A stretch of 64,000 nt of DNA from Epiperipatus broadwayi (lineage: Eukaryota; Onychophora; Udeonychophora; Euonychophora; Peripatidae), in NCBI GenBank assembly GCA_028023455.1, contig JAQFVV010000030.1, positions 4,544,501-4,608,500 on the forward strand, written 5' to 3'. The notes under the pieces were generated by a model. That model was not told where the DNA came from. It was given only the letters and a program-made list of their open reading frames with translations, and searched no databases. Both the position numbers and the translations under genes were made by a program. Of this stretch, positions 10,860 to 23,830 are shown piece by piece (the first letter of the stretch is position 1; every line of letters begins with the position of its first letter).

Positions 10860-11040
10860 TCTTTATATACCTGGAGCTTACTTGTAAATATGGGGGATTT
10901 GAACACAGACTTTCAAGCAGCCTTCAACTATCCACATTATCTCATACCACTGATACTCATAACCCCACACATGCAGAAAAGATAAATAATCACTAATATA
11001 TGTATTTCATGCTGAACCAGATGGGTTCAGAATTTTATCA
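10860..11040 (-). mobile_element. Family-E element, truncated
   Basis: On the minus strand this shows the 3' half of the hammerhead (AGCATGAAATACATATATT then AGTGATTATTTATC at ~10984-11030) followed by the TATGAGATAATGTGGATAG and tRNA-like tail down to ~10890. The CTGATGA half is missing. Confidence 0.6.
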
Positions 11041-12172
11041 AGTTGGTGTTGTGTATAGGGGTATCAATCAAACCATTTTTTTTCTGATCAAGAAAATAAC
11101 GAATATGGTGATAGAAAAACATCAAATAAAGAATAATAGAAAAACATGCAGATTAGATATTAATGATGTCAATACATGAACTACAAATTATGAAGAGCAA
11201 AAGGGAAGCTATACGGAACTGAATAAAAACAGATTTAAAATTATTTGAAAAATAACCATATATAAATAGTGTATGATCAAACTGATGCCAGATCATGATG
11301 AAAAATTAAATCATTTTGGTGATAGTAATAATAATTTTAAAAAAATAAAACAAACAAAATTCCTTCTTTTTAAAACTTGTTTTTTATATGACTATAATGA
11401 TGAAAAAAAAAAAAAAATCCAACATTTCGACTATTTCATATAGTCTTTTTCAAGGTACACTAAAATAAAATAATATATATAATAATAAACATCACATATT
11501 CAAAAAAAAACAAAAAACATTAAATTAAAAATTACAAAATATATTCATAACCAAAATTTTTTACCTTATCTCCCACTTAATTCTGGAAATGACAGATATT
11601 CAGTTCACAATTACATAATTGAAGCTAAAATTCTTTTAAACTAAAAAAAATGGAGACTCAATAACTTAAAGAGGGTCATTAGAATATTCTTTTTACACAT
11701 ATGTTGGATTATAACCAAAATAAATAATGACAAAATTAAAATCTTCAACACAGGAAGTTGTTTTATGAAACTATAAAAAAGCTATTAAAATAATGATTAC
11801 TAGACTGATAAAAAAACATTTTTTAAAAAAACCCAAAATCAAATCAAAGAAATACAGATAGAAAGAATAAAAGTAAATTGAGACCTGTAGCATATAAACC
11901 AGAAAACTGTAAATAGAAAAAATATGATAAAAGAAAAAAAACGCAAATAAAAGTTAGATATGATTTAATTTATTACAGAATAAAATAGTTTCGGTTTGCA
12001 AAAGGAAAGTAAACAATAATTGTAACAAAGAATAATAAATTATTAACAGAACAGATGTATTTTAAAAAGTGGGGGAAATGTGATTTGTATAATAAAATAA
12101 TATACTCATTTGCATTAATAATGAAGAATGATTATAAAAAACTATAAGTGAGATGAAAATCAGAGAAAATGT
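11041..12172. other. AT-rich DNA with one hammerhead-like hairpin
   Basis: At ~11415-11452 the minus strand reads TTGAAAAAGACTATATG then AAATAGTCGAAATGTTGG. The GACTAT/ATAGTC hairpin followed by GAAA echoes the other families but lacks a CTGATGA core. Otherwise unremarkable. Confidence 0.4.
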
Positions 12173-12903
12173 AAATATTGATTCTTATTAAGCGCGATGT
12201 CAGCACGTAATACTTATATAAGGCTAAAACCTTAGTACATGCGCCTTGAGTGCTTAATTTTAGCACGAGAGACCTCTACAAATCATAACCCTAGATTCGA
12301 CTTTATAAAGATAAGAGGGATCCCTCTTATCTCTAACCTATTTTTCTTAATTATATAGGCAAATCTAAAGCATATTGATTTGGGAGTATGAAGCTAATAA
12401 ATTCTTCATTGATTAAGTCCACTATTTCTATTAAACATTAACATTCGCGAAATCTTTCGATTTACAATGAGTCAATATTCAGATATTAAATTTAGAAATA
12501 TTTTGAATCAATTTAAAGTTATAAATATTAATTCTTATTAAGCGCAATGTCAGCACGTAATACTTATATAAAGCTAAAGCTTTAGTACATGCGCCTTGAG
12601 TGCTTAATTTTAGCAAGAGAGACCTCTACAAATCATAACCCTAGATTCGACTTTATAAAGATAAGAGGGATCCCTCTTATCTCTAATCTATTTTTCTTAA
12701 TTATATAGGCAAATCTAAAGCATTTTGATTTGGGAGCATGAAGCTAATAAATTCTTCATTGATTAAGTCCACTATTTCTATTAAACATTAACGTTTGCAA
12801 AATCTTTTCCATTTACAACGAGTCAATATTCAGATATTAAATTTAGAAATATTTTGAATCAATTTAAAGTTGTAAATATTAATTCTTATTAAGCGTGATG
12901 TCA
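12173..12903. repeat. 350-bp tandem repeat, two units plus a partial third
   Basis: The word ATTCTTATTAAGCG occurs at 12181, 12531 and 12882, giving a 350-351 bp period. The two units are nearly identical. Each contains AGGCTAAARCYTTAGTACATG, GCGCC, GAGACCTCTACAAATC and an internal hairpin AGAGGGATCCCTCT. Several words resemble the family-G fold-backs. Confidence 0.85.
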
Positions 12904-14241
12904 ATGTAAGGAATTGATTAAAGTAACATTCAGTTAGTGAAAGTTCGAGATTTTATGTGAATTTTGTAATATAACTTAGAAGAATAGCAAATAAATTTTA
13001 TTTTAACAATAATGATTCCTTTAATCCAACATAGTGAAATGTGAGAGCTCAAAAACAATGTTTAATATGAGTTGCTTTTAAAAGGTTATTGAAATAGGAA
13101 GTAAATGTATTTGGAACATATTAGACATATTAATGTCCAAAGAAAAAACTGTATTTAACAAAGATAGACATACTAAAAAAAATGGAGTGGTGAGAACTAG
13201 TTCTGAAAGATAAAAGAAAAAGAAAAGAAATTAGTATTTGTATCATTAATGTGGATGAATCATTTCATAGTGTGAATTGGATATTATGTAGAATGACAAT
13301 ATTTTACTATGAATTTAAAGATACTTATAAGACTAAATAATTTTCTTACAGGAAATATAGGTTCAGAGATATAAATAACAAGTATGTTGTCTGCCTTCTG
13401 TTATATCCAATACCTGAATTTATTTATGTAAGGATGGAGTTAGTATTGGAGTAGGAAAATAATTTTCTTAACAAAGAAGTATTTGCATTACTACAAAAAA
13501 TAAATCCAAAAAAATGTTAAGTATCACTAACGAAATTTTTAGAATATATGAAATAAAAATGAATTAATCTAAAGATAAATCCATGATTATAAATGAAGAT
13601 TAATAGTTATACAGAAAGTAAAAGAGCAAATTAGCATTTTTAAATATTAAAAGTAATACATATTCTGAAGCTGAAAATAAACGCAAAAATATTTATAATA
13701 AAAAGTTCAATGACTAAACAAATTTTTAATAAAGATATTCTATTTTCTGTCTAACTACTGGTATTTTATTTTGAATATTACTTTATAGAGAGCAAATTTG
13801 GATAATAATAAAAAAAAGAGATAACATTAAAAAGTTTTTAAAATATAAATTTATTGAAGAATAAAAAAGTGAGAAAGTTAGGGTAATAAATGTTTAATTA
13901 TTGAAAAGAGTAAATGGAAAAAGATAATTTATTAAGAAAATTACAAAGTAGAAGAGGAAATAGATGAGAAAGTATTTAGAGGTAGAGGAATTATGAATGA
14001 TATACTGAACCTGTGGAACACAAGAAGAAAAAAAAGAAGAAAAAAATATTGATTAACAGAAGAAAACAGTTATGAGTTTTTACAAGCAATACAAAAGAGA
14101 AAGACTAGAAGAAATTATAGAATTAAGGTCTGGATTTTTGCCTTTTGAGAGATAGCTAAATGGTATATTAATATTATTTAGTAATGATAAATAATTGGGT
14201 TTTTTAAAAAAAAGATTTGAAAGTAATAGAATTTTTATCAG
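12904..14241. other. AT-rich DNA, no gene seen
   Basis: The ORF on the minus strand at 14080-14262 has no domain and partly overlaps a repeat. Nothing else is supported. Confidence 0.5.
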
Positions 14242-14254
14242 TGAAATTATTAAT

Positions 14255-14471
14255 TCAGGCAAAACTCTCTATACATATTGCCACTCAGTACAAGCCAGAG
14301 TAATTAATGGATGCCAGAAGGTTTGTGCATAAAATCCCCATCTAGTGCATTCTCATCCAATATCTCCACACTAGTTTTTGGCTTGTGGCCTTCATCAGTG
14401 AGGAGCCTTGGATCTGAAGCACTGCACCAGGTCTTAGCATAAGAAATGGTGATCATGTGATGTTTATTGGC
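14255..14471 (-). mobile_element. Single-pass family-A element (copy 3)
   Basis: This is the clearest non-palindromic unit. It is 217 bp, flanked by TGAAATTATTAAT (14242-14254) and TGAAATCATTAAT (14472-14484), a 13-bp duplication with one mismatch. On the minus strand it runs from the ATGATCACCATTTC end, through the core CTGATGA, GGC/GCC hairpin, AAAAC, TAGTG (~14355-14414), to GAGAGTTTTGCCT. Stem I ATCCAAGG.../...ATTGGAT is still pairable. GAAA has become AAAA and GTC has become GTG, so this copy should be inactive. Confidence 0.8.
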
Positions 14472-14861
14472 TGAAATCATTAATCTGAAGAAAAAAAAAA
14501 CTAAATCTTTTTTTTCTATTTCAAGAGAAACAAATTAGATAGTTTCCCTATATGGATTGGTGCAATGATAAATTCTTGAGTTTAAGACCCATGGACTGGC
14601 TCAGATCAGTCATTACTGGTTTTCAAACTACTTATGAACCACCCAGTAAGAAAACCATCTGTTTTTTTCTAATAATATAGAAATAATTATTATGTCTATC
14701 AATACAACAATTTTAGTAACTACTTATATATTTTTTCCCAAAATGTTACTCAATGGCATTTATTTTCTATGCAACCACTTTTATTAAAGTTTAATCCAAT
14801 TAAGAATTACATCTAAAATTAAATGACAGAAATTTGCAAAAAATGATAGGCAAAAAAAAAA

Positions 14862-14952
14862 GCGTTGGTGGCCAAGTGGTCAGCACAGCTGTCTTACAAG
14901 CAGTTGTCCCAGGTTTGCTTCCCAGCCGATGCTTTGACACATGAAAAAAAAA
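14862..14952 (+). mobile_element. Minimal tRNA-derived SINE, family S (copy 2)
   Basis: The tRNA-like body starts GCGTTGGTGGCCAAGTGG, with anticodon loop CTTACAA (TAC, valine-like), a decayed B-box GGTTTGC, acceptor CCGATGC, trailer TTTGACACATG and an A-run. A long A-run precedes it, so the target duplication is not readable. Confidence 0.7.
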
Positions 14953-15291
14953 CATTAATAGTATGCTTTATTTATTTATTCTTTTCTCAAGAGAATGAAA
15001 GCCATTATATTTAAGAAACCTTGCGTTACTAATATTCAATGTTAAGCAGAAAAATTATTGCATTATCAGTAAAAAAACCTATATTGCAAAAAAAAAGGTA
15101 TGTGAGAAATTAAGACTGTAGAGTAATAGTTGTCCATCAGATCTAGATTTTCTGTATTCAAAAACATACATTAGTAATTCAAATATCTTTTTCCAAGTAA
15201 TTCTGTGAAGAGGAAATTATAAATTTTAAGGCATAAAGTAATAAATTCAAAATATATTTTTTACAACTTAATTATAGTAATTAAAACAGGA

Positions 15292-15540
15292 AAAACTCTC
15301 CATACAGTAGTACCACTCGGTGCAAGCCAGAGTAATCAATGGATGCCAGAAGGCTTATGCATAAAATCCCTATCTAGTGCCTACTTATCCAATATCCCCA
15401 GACTAGTTTCTAGCTTGTGGCTTTCATCAGTGAGGAGCTTTGGATCTGAGTGGCACTACTGTATGGAGAGTTTTGCCTGTTTTAATAACAGTTATGAGCA
15501 AGCATAAGAAAATGTTACCATGCGATGTTTGGTGGTTTAG
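15292..15540 (-). mobile_element. Family-A element (copy 4)
   Basis: Flanked by a perfect 10-bp repeat TTATAGTAAT at 15282-15291 and 15541-15550. The left end is AAAACAGGAAAAACTCTCC. The minus-strand core at ~15387-15448 reads CTGATGA, AGC/GCT hairpin, GAAAC, TA, GTC. The right part folds back onto the left end (ACTACTGTATGGAGAG). Confidence 0.8.
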
Positions 15541-15631
15541 TTATAGTAATAAGAGAAACTAACTAATTTTCAAAAAATATTTGATTAAAGACAGAAAAAA
15601 TATATACATTTAAGAATTACGTTTTTTAATT

Positions 15632-15788
15632 ATTATTATTATTATTATTATGAGATATTATTTTATATAGCGCGAATGTTTATTTATGTAATAGTATTAG
15701 CGATTAAGCCAATGCACATACGCTTTAAAGAGATTATATAAATGAATACTCAATTTTCCAGACACGAGATATAGTATTTTAGAAAGAA

Positions 15789-15831
<43 letters not shown>

Positions 15832-15858
15832 ATTATTATTATTATTATTATTATTTTA
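15632..15858. repeat. (ATT)n microsatellite blocks left of a palindrome
   Basis: ATT runs lie at ~15632-15652 and ~15790-15856. The second abuts the left arm of the inverted repeat that follows. Confidence 0.9.
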
Positions 15859-16088
15859 ATGCGCAAATACTCGCACAACAACCGAGCTTAATCAGGATTA
15901 AATAACAATATATTATAAACTCAAAATAATTATAATATCTAAAGAATAATGCCCGAGCGCTGAGAGCTAAGTTCTCTTGAAAGCGCTCGGGCATTATTCT
16001 TTAGATATTATAATTATTTTGAGTTTATAATATATTATTATTTAATCCTGATGAAGCTCGGTTGTTGTGCGTGTATTTGCGCATTAAA
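15858..16088. repeat. Long inverted repeat, arms ~100 bp
   Basis: The left arm (TAATGCGCAAATACTCGCAC ... AATGCCCGAGCGCT) is mirrored by the right arm (AGCGCTCGGGCATT ... GTGTATTTGCGCATTA) around a ~25-bp loop near 15970. There are very few mismatches. (ATT)n blocks lie on both sides. Confidence 0.9.
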
Positions 16089-16127
16089 ATTATATATATG
16101 TATAGTAAGCACCTGAGTTTAATAATT

Positions 16128-16153
16128 TCTTTTTATTATTATTATTGTTGTTG

Positions 16154-16231
<78 letters not shown>
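16128..16231. repeat. (ATT)n/(TTG)n microsatellite
   Basis: Runs of ATT with a short TTG interruption at ~16145-16159. Confidence 0.95.
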
Positions 16232-16232
<1 letters not shown>

Positions 16233-16239
16233 ACAACTC

Positions 16240-17127
16240 CCTTATTAATTAATTATCTTCATTTAACTATTATTTTACTTATTGTATGGCAGTAGAAAAA
16301 GAAAGAACTGAAATGGAATGCATATTCATGGTGGAACTGATTTTGTGACAGCCATTTTCGATCTTAAACTTTGTTTCACGAATAATTTGTTAAAATAAAT
16401 CAAAAGTCAGCCATATGTACCACAATTTGGGGATGCCAACAAGTAAAGAGAAAATTTAAGATTATTTTATTTATACAGCAGGTTTGAGAGATTATCCTAA
16501 AGCAAATTAAATGCATTTTGCTTTGCAGTGACATCTGTTATAGATTTTTATTCTTTGTTATCATAGGGCGGTACATTTTCTGTACTAAAATTTGGGATTA
16601 TTCCACTTTAAACTATTATCTCAGAAAAGCTTTTGAAATTTGATTACAGTAAGTAGATTGATTATTAATGGAATTCTTATTTTTTTCTTTTGAGAATTTC
16701 TAAGGATGCATAAATCTTTCCTAATATCATATAGATAATGCTATTTAAAATTGAACTAAAGATTGGTGTATATTTATAGATCAGCTGCGATCGTTGGCGT
16801 AGGACTATACAAAAGAGCATCTATAATTATCTTGATGTAAATTTCCCCTACAAACTTACACAATACTATGCCATAACGCATTAACGTTCACATAATGTTA
16901 GCACTGCAACCCAAATTTTGACTTGTTTTAGTGTTTCCTAGGTTGGAAATATTATAAAGAATACATAGATGTTTTAAGCATCAAGTAAAGAAATCAGATG
17001 ATACAACACTGATACCTGAAACTATTATTGACTCGTATTTATTTAACTAGTTCCCTAAACAGAGTTAAACAAACAAAAAAGTGAAACCTTTAATCTTTTT
17101 TCAAATGTCCCTAATAACTGAAACACA
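16240..17127. other. AT-rich DNA, no gene seen
   Basis: No recognisable gene or repeat. Confidence 0.5.
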
Positions 17128-17880
17128 GGCTTATTATATACCTGTGTCTATATATGTAATATAGGGTATATGAGCACAGACTTTCAGATGACCCATAACT
17201 TTCCACTCTATCTAATAACACTGATACACTCAAGCACATATATGCTGAAAAAATAAATAATCACCAATATACGTATTTCATGCTAAACCAGCAATCATCA
17301 GTTGGTCCAGATTATCATCTCCCACACATATATACTATAAGCGCTCAGATATATATTAAGATAGACAATCTTCATACTTTAATGGACAGGCTCCAATTTA
17401 CATATATAGACACAGGTATATAATAAGCCTGTGTTTCAGTTATTACATTGTAGAGATGTCTGCCCATCCTTGCATATGTATTAAATGGATTATGTCCTGC
17501 ACATGTGGGGTTCAGATTGGCCTTAGGTCAACATGTGTGTGAAAGAATCTCGGCTTCAGGATGGCCTTCGAGTATTCCATCATCGGATTTTCAATTGGAT
17601 GGACGGTTGAAGAGTTGGAATGTGTAGTAGATTGGAGCCTGTCCATTAAAGTATGAACATTGTCTATCTTAATATATATATATATATATATATCTGAGCA
17701 CTTATAGTATATATGTGTGGGAGATGATAATCTGGACCATCTGATGATTGCTGGTTTAGCATGAAATACGTATATTGGTGATTATTTATCTTTTCAGCAT
17801 ATATGTGCTTGAGTGTATCAGTGTTATTAGATAGAGTGGAGAGTGATGGGTCATCTAAAGTCTCATATACCCTATATTAA
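17128..17880. mobile_element. Family-E hammerhead element, inverted partial plus full unit
   Basis: A minus-strand partial unit (17150-17400) is joined head-to-head to a longer plus-strand unit (17400-17870). Both contain the hammerhead: minus at 17254-17316, plus at 17726-17797. Both have CTGATGA, a TGCT/AGCA stem II and GAAA. In both copies the closing pair G10.1-C11.1 is T-T. Stem I (ACCAA or ACCAT with TTGGT, then GATAATC/GATTATT) is kept. The outer segment AGGCTTATTATATACCTGTG (17128) also occurs inverted at ~17413. Confidence 0.75.
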
Positions 17881-17968
17881 ATGTCCCTAATGTTTATTTA
17901 TGCTTTATTCATTAAAAAAATCAGTGGTTTTTTTTAAAAAAATGGGGCAAATTATAAAAACTGTCAAC

Positions 17969-18072
17969 TTTTTTTTTTTCAAATGTCATAGCATCGGCCG
18001 GGACGCGAACCCACAACCCGGGCAACTGCTTGTAAGGCAGTCGCGCTGATCTCTCGACCACCAATGCAAGAC
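17969..18072 (-). mobile_element. Minimal tRNA-derived SINE, family S (copy 3, best preserved)
   Basis: On the minus strand the body 18067-17991 starts GCATTGGTGGTCGAGAG. It has anticodon arm GACTGC-CTTACAA-GCAGTT (TAC, valine-like), B-box GGGTTCGCGTC and acceptor GCCGATGC, then trailer TATGACATTTG and an A-run. Direct repeats AAAACTGTCAA and AAAACCGTCAA (plus-strand reading) lie just outside. The leader GTCTT stands where the other copies have GTCAA. The intact acceptor and T arm make it the nearest to a functional tRNA-Val; the A-tail and target duplication argue for a retrocopy. Confidence 0.75.
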
Positions 18073-18084
18073 AAAAACCGTCAA

Positions 18085-21000
18085 TTTTTATTAGCTTCAT
18101 AGTTGTTAAGAGCTATAAAATTAACAAAATAAATAGTAAACAATAATTATATTATAATGGTGATAAATCAAAGCTAAAAATGAACATTTGTCATAAATAA
18201 AAATTACATAAAGTTGTAAATAAACATAAATAAATAAATACTCCTCTTTCTATCTTCTAAATAAATGTATACGTTCTCTGCCCAAAAAAAGATTCAGCAG
18301 TCAATTATCTGAAAATTAATTACTTCCTTTGTTTATAAATAAATATTTATAATAGTGTTGATTTATCCTTACCATATTTTAATTATTGTTTACGATTTAT
18401 TTTGAAAACTTTATAGCCTTGTAACTATAAACTAATTATTAATATGTAAAAGATAGTTCAGTCGTATATATTTTTAATTAAAAAAAAATTCAAATACTAG
18501 AATAATTTATGTATGCTCAGTAATTTGATAAATGCTGTCAGAAAATTTATGACCATAAATATAGAGCTCAAAAAGTACTGCCTGGGAAGAGTACCTACTG
18601 AAATCTTTTTGTGGACAGATATTAAGGACTAATAGATTGATTACAATAATAATTTAAATAAAAGATTTAAATTTTATATAAAAGAAATGCTGAGTCATAT
18701 CTCATTTTAATGAATAGAGATTAGTCATATATAAATAGAGATTATATGAGATCATTCTGGTTTGAAATTTGTGATACAAATATAAAAAAGATTGTTTGAA
18801 GTAAAATGATTTGGATTAGCCATCTTCTACAAAAATATTACTGATACCGAGGTTTAAAAAAGACTGAAACCTTCTAACAATATAATCTATTGTACATCAC
18901 TATAAAGTCATTATTATTAGCATTGAATAATTAATGAACACTGGTAAAAATGCAAATCAGATTCAAAACTGGTTTCTGACTATTAGCCTTCATCAGAAAA
19001 AAATAATAGAGTGTACATATCAAGTCTGCAATCAGGCTTCTTTACTTTTATTACAACACACAAGTTTAACTTATTTCTTTGATACTTTATATTGCTTGTC
19101 AATACTAAACCATACAAATTATCAATATTTCAGAACAATGCTTTTAAAAATACAAATTTTATTAATTATTAGTTATAGTCATATTCATCAAGGAATAACG
19201 TGAAGCATATTAAGAATAAAGTACACAGTCATATCAAGGTTTAATTTCATTTTGTTATTTCAATTTTATAATATTTAAAGATTGATTAATTAAATTTCAA
19301 GGGTTCACTGTACAACTGTTTATCCAAATATGAATCAACATTTTATATGATCATGTGCATAAACAATGCAATCATAGTGTTAGGAATAAATAAAACAACA
19401 GATTCAAATAGCCATTTTAAGCTATATATTCATTTTACTACTTTTAAGATTCAACCATACTGTTCATCATTTTACATTTTCCATATTTTATTCCATGTCT
19501 CCTAAGTTATAAATTACATTACAAATATCAAATAATTCCCTCACATCTTTGTACTTTATAATCTTCCATAATTCAATAAAAATCTCATCAATTCTCCAAT
19601 GCTTTGATACTGCGTATATAAAATAACATTCACAAATTCTTCACACAATTATTATAATAGCTACAGAAACATAATTTATAATGTCATGGATGGATCTTGA
19701 TCTCAGTTTGAGCCATGTTGAAACACTATTTATGTATTGAACACCCTAATGCCACATCAAGAATGATTTAATCATGATAATCAGCAGATGCATAATCACA
19801 TATTATGTCATTATTGACAACAAACTCTGCTGTTATAACAAAAATTAAATTCATTGCTAGAAATAGTCATCATCATCAATTTATATAATTTGTTTACTCA
19901 AAGCATAAATCCAATCCAATAAAATAATACTGGTGTACTGATTGCATTACCTTAACAATAATCATTTTTATTCTAGCACATGTGCAGCGCAAGTGTTTCC
20001 TAAAGCTATAAAGTGTTATTACAAAATACATAAATAAAAACAAACAAGCTGAGCGCTTTCAAAGGATCTTGCCTTCATAATCATAGCTTGCTAATATGTT
20101 TAATTATATGTAAATATGCTAATTTCATTTCTTCGATAAAGCATAGCAAGTGTTTATGGTGTCTTTATCTCATGAGATGAAGAAGGCATCTTTGATTTTT
20201 CTTTTAAGGTCATGTCTCTTTCTACACATGATTATGGGATTGTCTGGAATACATTCATGGTGTATTAAAGACTTATTCATCTAGACTAAGTATTAAAAAA
20301 TAATATTGGCTTGCACAAATCAGTTTTATTTCTTTAAAATTTAAGAGTTCTTTATATTTTAGCACTACTTTCTCAATTCAGAAGACTGGCATGACTATCC
20401 TTATTATTTCTTAAATATTTGTCCTAATTAGTTACCCATGAGCTAGCATAATTCAAAAATACTTTCAACTCTCTTTTGTATATCAGATAATTCATAATCA
20501 CATGTAAAAGTATACCATGGGTCCGGCATTCAGATTGGAAATGGACATATTTAACACTATTTTTAAAATTATTTGAAGAAATAATTAATTATAAATATGG
20601 CAAAGAAATTTGAAGCATATTTAAAATCATGAGGCATTCTCTTAAAAATATAATAATCATTCTTATTTAGTGAGCATATTTCCTAATACACAATTATTAC
20701 TTATATAAATCTTGGCTGATTTTAACATCTTATTTAACTCCTTAAACCTATTCAAAGATATATGTACATACTGTTACATATTCATTTCTTAATTATATAC
20801 AAATAGTTTACAAGATATCTTCTTAAAATAAAAACATATGATTAAGTATCTCATAACTATAACTATATATATATGGTACCCTTTCTTAAAGGAAATACTA
20901 CTGAACAAGAGAATCCGGCTGAGATAACAATAATGTATTATAATTAAATTGCATAAATGATGACTATTAAAATAATATAACATAAAGACTAGCTCAAGAT

Positions 21001-21629
21001 GTAATATTTAATAAAATAATATTTTCACTAATTAAATTTAAGAAAATTTTAAATATAATAAAATATCATAGTACTTAGAATCTTAATAAATAATTAGGGT
21101 TCCAAACTATAATACTTAATCCATTCATTTACTAATAAATCTAATTTATAACTAATCACTATTATAAACAAAGTAAGGTTCTGTAAAAATAATAAATATA
21201 ATTATAACTCTCCTAACATGAGACGTTCAGTAAAGTACACTAGCGTAAACATTGAGAATACATCTCAAAAGATGCACTCTCACTGGCATAAAAACCTTAC
21301 TCCATCAAATTCACATAACAAAACTACTATGTAATAATCTATACACATTTAATAATTCTAAAATATAATTTTATAAATTTATTACGGAAATAACAAAAAA
21401 CTAATTAATATTCCTTTAATAACATACTAATTAATAACTTTACTCATCATCTCTCAATAAAAAAATGTTACAATCCTCCAAAATACTACTACTAATAATA
21501 ATAAAATTATAATAATAGAAATCATAATAATAATAATCTGGGTTCATTTCTAATAAACTAATAACAGAAAAAATTAACTAATTAATACCCTGTATTTAAA
21601 TATGATAAAGATTTTGTATGATATTTAAC
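18085..21629. other. AT-rich DNA, no gene seen
   Basis: Nothing coding is supported. At ~18955-18995 the minus strand has CTGATGAAGGCTAATAGTC then AGAAACCAGTTTT, another lone hammerhead-like hairpin. It overlaps the domain-less ORF at 18934-19203. Confidence 0.45.
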
Positions 21630-21641
21630 TACTCTTACAAA

Positions 21642-21947
21642 GAAGGCAAAACTCTCCATACAGTAGTGCCACCCTGTACCAATCAGAGTAATCAATGAAT
21701 GCCAGAAGGCTTGTGCATAAAATCCTTATCTAATGCCTACTCATCCAATATCTCCAGACTACTTTCTGGCTTGTGGCCTTTGTCGGTGAGGAGTCTTGGA
21801 TCTGAGAGCACTGCACCTAGATCTTCTGGCATCCATTGATTACTCTGGTTGGCACAGGGTGGCACTACTGTATGGAGAGTTTTGCCTTGTTTAATAACAA
21901 TTATGTGCTAGTATAAAAGATGGTGATCATGTGATGTTTAGTGGTTT
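21642..21947 (-). mobile_element. Family-A element (copy 5)
   Basis: Perfect 12-bp duplication TACTCTTACAAA at 21630-21641 and 21948-21959. The left end is AAGGCAAAACTCTCCATAC and the right end GTGATGTTTAGTGGTTT. The minus-strand core lies at ~21742-21802 (CCGACAA, hairpin GGC/GCC, GAAAGTAGTC). The inner part folds back. Confidence 0.85.
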
Positions 21948-21959
21948 TACTCTTACAAA

Positions 21960-23830
21960 ATAATAACAATAAGCAACTGAATATCTTATTGACTCTCAAT
22001 ATTAAATCTACTTAATAGTTAAAATTTAGGACTAAAAAAAATTAATAAAATTTTAAGTAAAACATTGTACAATCTTCCCTTGTTTAATGTGGCATTTTCA
22101 AAAAATATAATGTATTTTAATATTGTGGCAATATCAAGTATCTCTCATCGGGGTTATATCAGTTTAAAGATAATTAATAATGATCATATCTTCTAAGACA
22201 ATAATAGTAATTGACTTGGTTACTTAATCAAATGTAATAAAAATAATGATTAAAAAATCTTTATGGATCATGTGCCAAATAAATAATATTTTAAAATATT
22301 GATTTCTGTGGATCATACATGCAGAATGAAAAATCAATAAGCAGCACGCAGATAAAACCCAACTTGACTAAAATAAACTAAAAAAAGAACGAATTCAAAA
22401 ATTTATTTACAAATTAACAATTGATTTATAACATAATATAATATTTACAAAGTAAAATGTAGATTAACATTATTTAACATAAATCAAAAAAAAAAAAAAT
22501 TTACAATAAGTATGACACATAAATACAAGAAATAAAATAAGAATAGCCTTCACTCTGGCCATTTCAAAAATACAATGAAAATGAAACGTACGGCACTTAT
22601 AATGATATGTAATCTTCATTTAGTAAAATAGTGTTCTATTATTTGTAATGGGAATAGTCAGAATAGCTCTCCCAATTTCTAAAACAAAACTTAATATTAT
22701 GTTTATTCTACCATAAAATAAATTACTTATGATGTAAACCTATCAATGCAAGTTTATATTTTAAAATGCATTTCTTAAAATATAAATAAAATATTAAAAG
22801 AAAAATTATTTAAAATTTTTCTTCACAATTTAAAATTAAATTGAGAGATTGCAAATTTCTCAAGCGCTTGTGACTATTAGTAACCAATCAGATCTTAAGC
22901 ACTGGGGCAGGGAATTTAACAAGAAAAGAGTGGATTCCACTCTCTTTTTTACTTGTCTTTCTATATATCCAAGCCAGTCCAAAGTACTTATATCTGAGAG
23001 TGTGAATCTTAAATATCATCACACCTAATGTTTGGATATCAGAAAATTTTAAAATAAAGTATAAATATCTCCCTCAATAAAATTAATTAACTATTATGCA
23101 AAAAAAAAAATATTTAAGAGGAAATTTTATAACTTAACTAGGTTTAACTTATCAATAATAAAATGTAAGAAAACTATCCATAAGTTATATTGCTTGACAT
23201 TTGTATTACTTTCATTTTTATACTATTTCATACATCATATCCCAAAATCATTTTCACTATTTTCACTTTCATTCCATTTGAATATGCATCTTTGAGATAA
23301 GTGATATCTAATATTTTGTATAGGCATCAATTAGTCTTTTCTTGTCTTATATATTTTGGTAATTATTAAGCATCTCAACATCATTTGAAAAAAAACTTTC
23401 CATATACTACTCACAAAATTATTTACTTCAAAAACAGTTCAGTCATTACTTTTCCAACTTATAGACAATGAGAAAATGTGACTATCTATGGAAAAGATAT
23501 ACAGCCTTATGTTATCTGGATAATTTAACAATTTTAAAATATGGAAATATAATTCGCCTATAACAATTCTCAACATAACCCTAACATCAAGGATTTCATA
23601 AAAATATTATTACTTTCCCGACCACTATCATATGGTTTCCCCATTGTATAACTCATTTAATATGTGATGATAATATATTAGATAATGAAATTATTATAAA
23701 ATTTTATACACACACATGCGCACACACACACACATATATTAACCAAATGAAAATGAAAATATTTGACAGAAGGTATGTGATGATAGTAAATTAGCTAATG
23801 AAAGTATTATAAAATTTTGCAAATATATAT
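21960..23830. other. AT-rich DNA, no gene seen
   Basis: A slightly GC-richer patch with a small hairpin (AGAGTGGATTCCACTCT) lies at 22927-22944. A (CA)n run is at 23710-23734. No gene. Confidence 0.5.

Noticed and set aside
12173-12903. CRISPR or bacterial repeat array
   Set aside because: Units are 350 bp without spacers, in plainly eukaryotic DNA.
17991-18067. Functional tRNA-Val(TAC) gene on the minus strand
   Set aside because: It has an A-tail, flanking duplication and three decayed sister copies, so a retrocopy is the better reading, though the cloverleaf is nearly intact.
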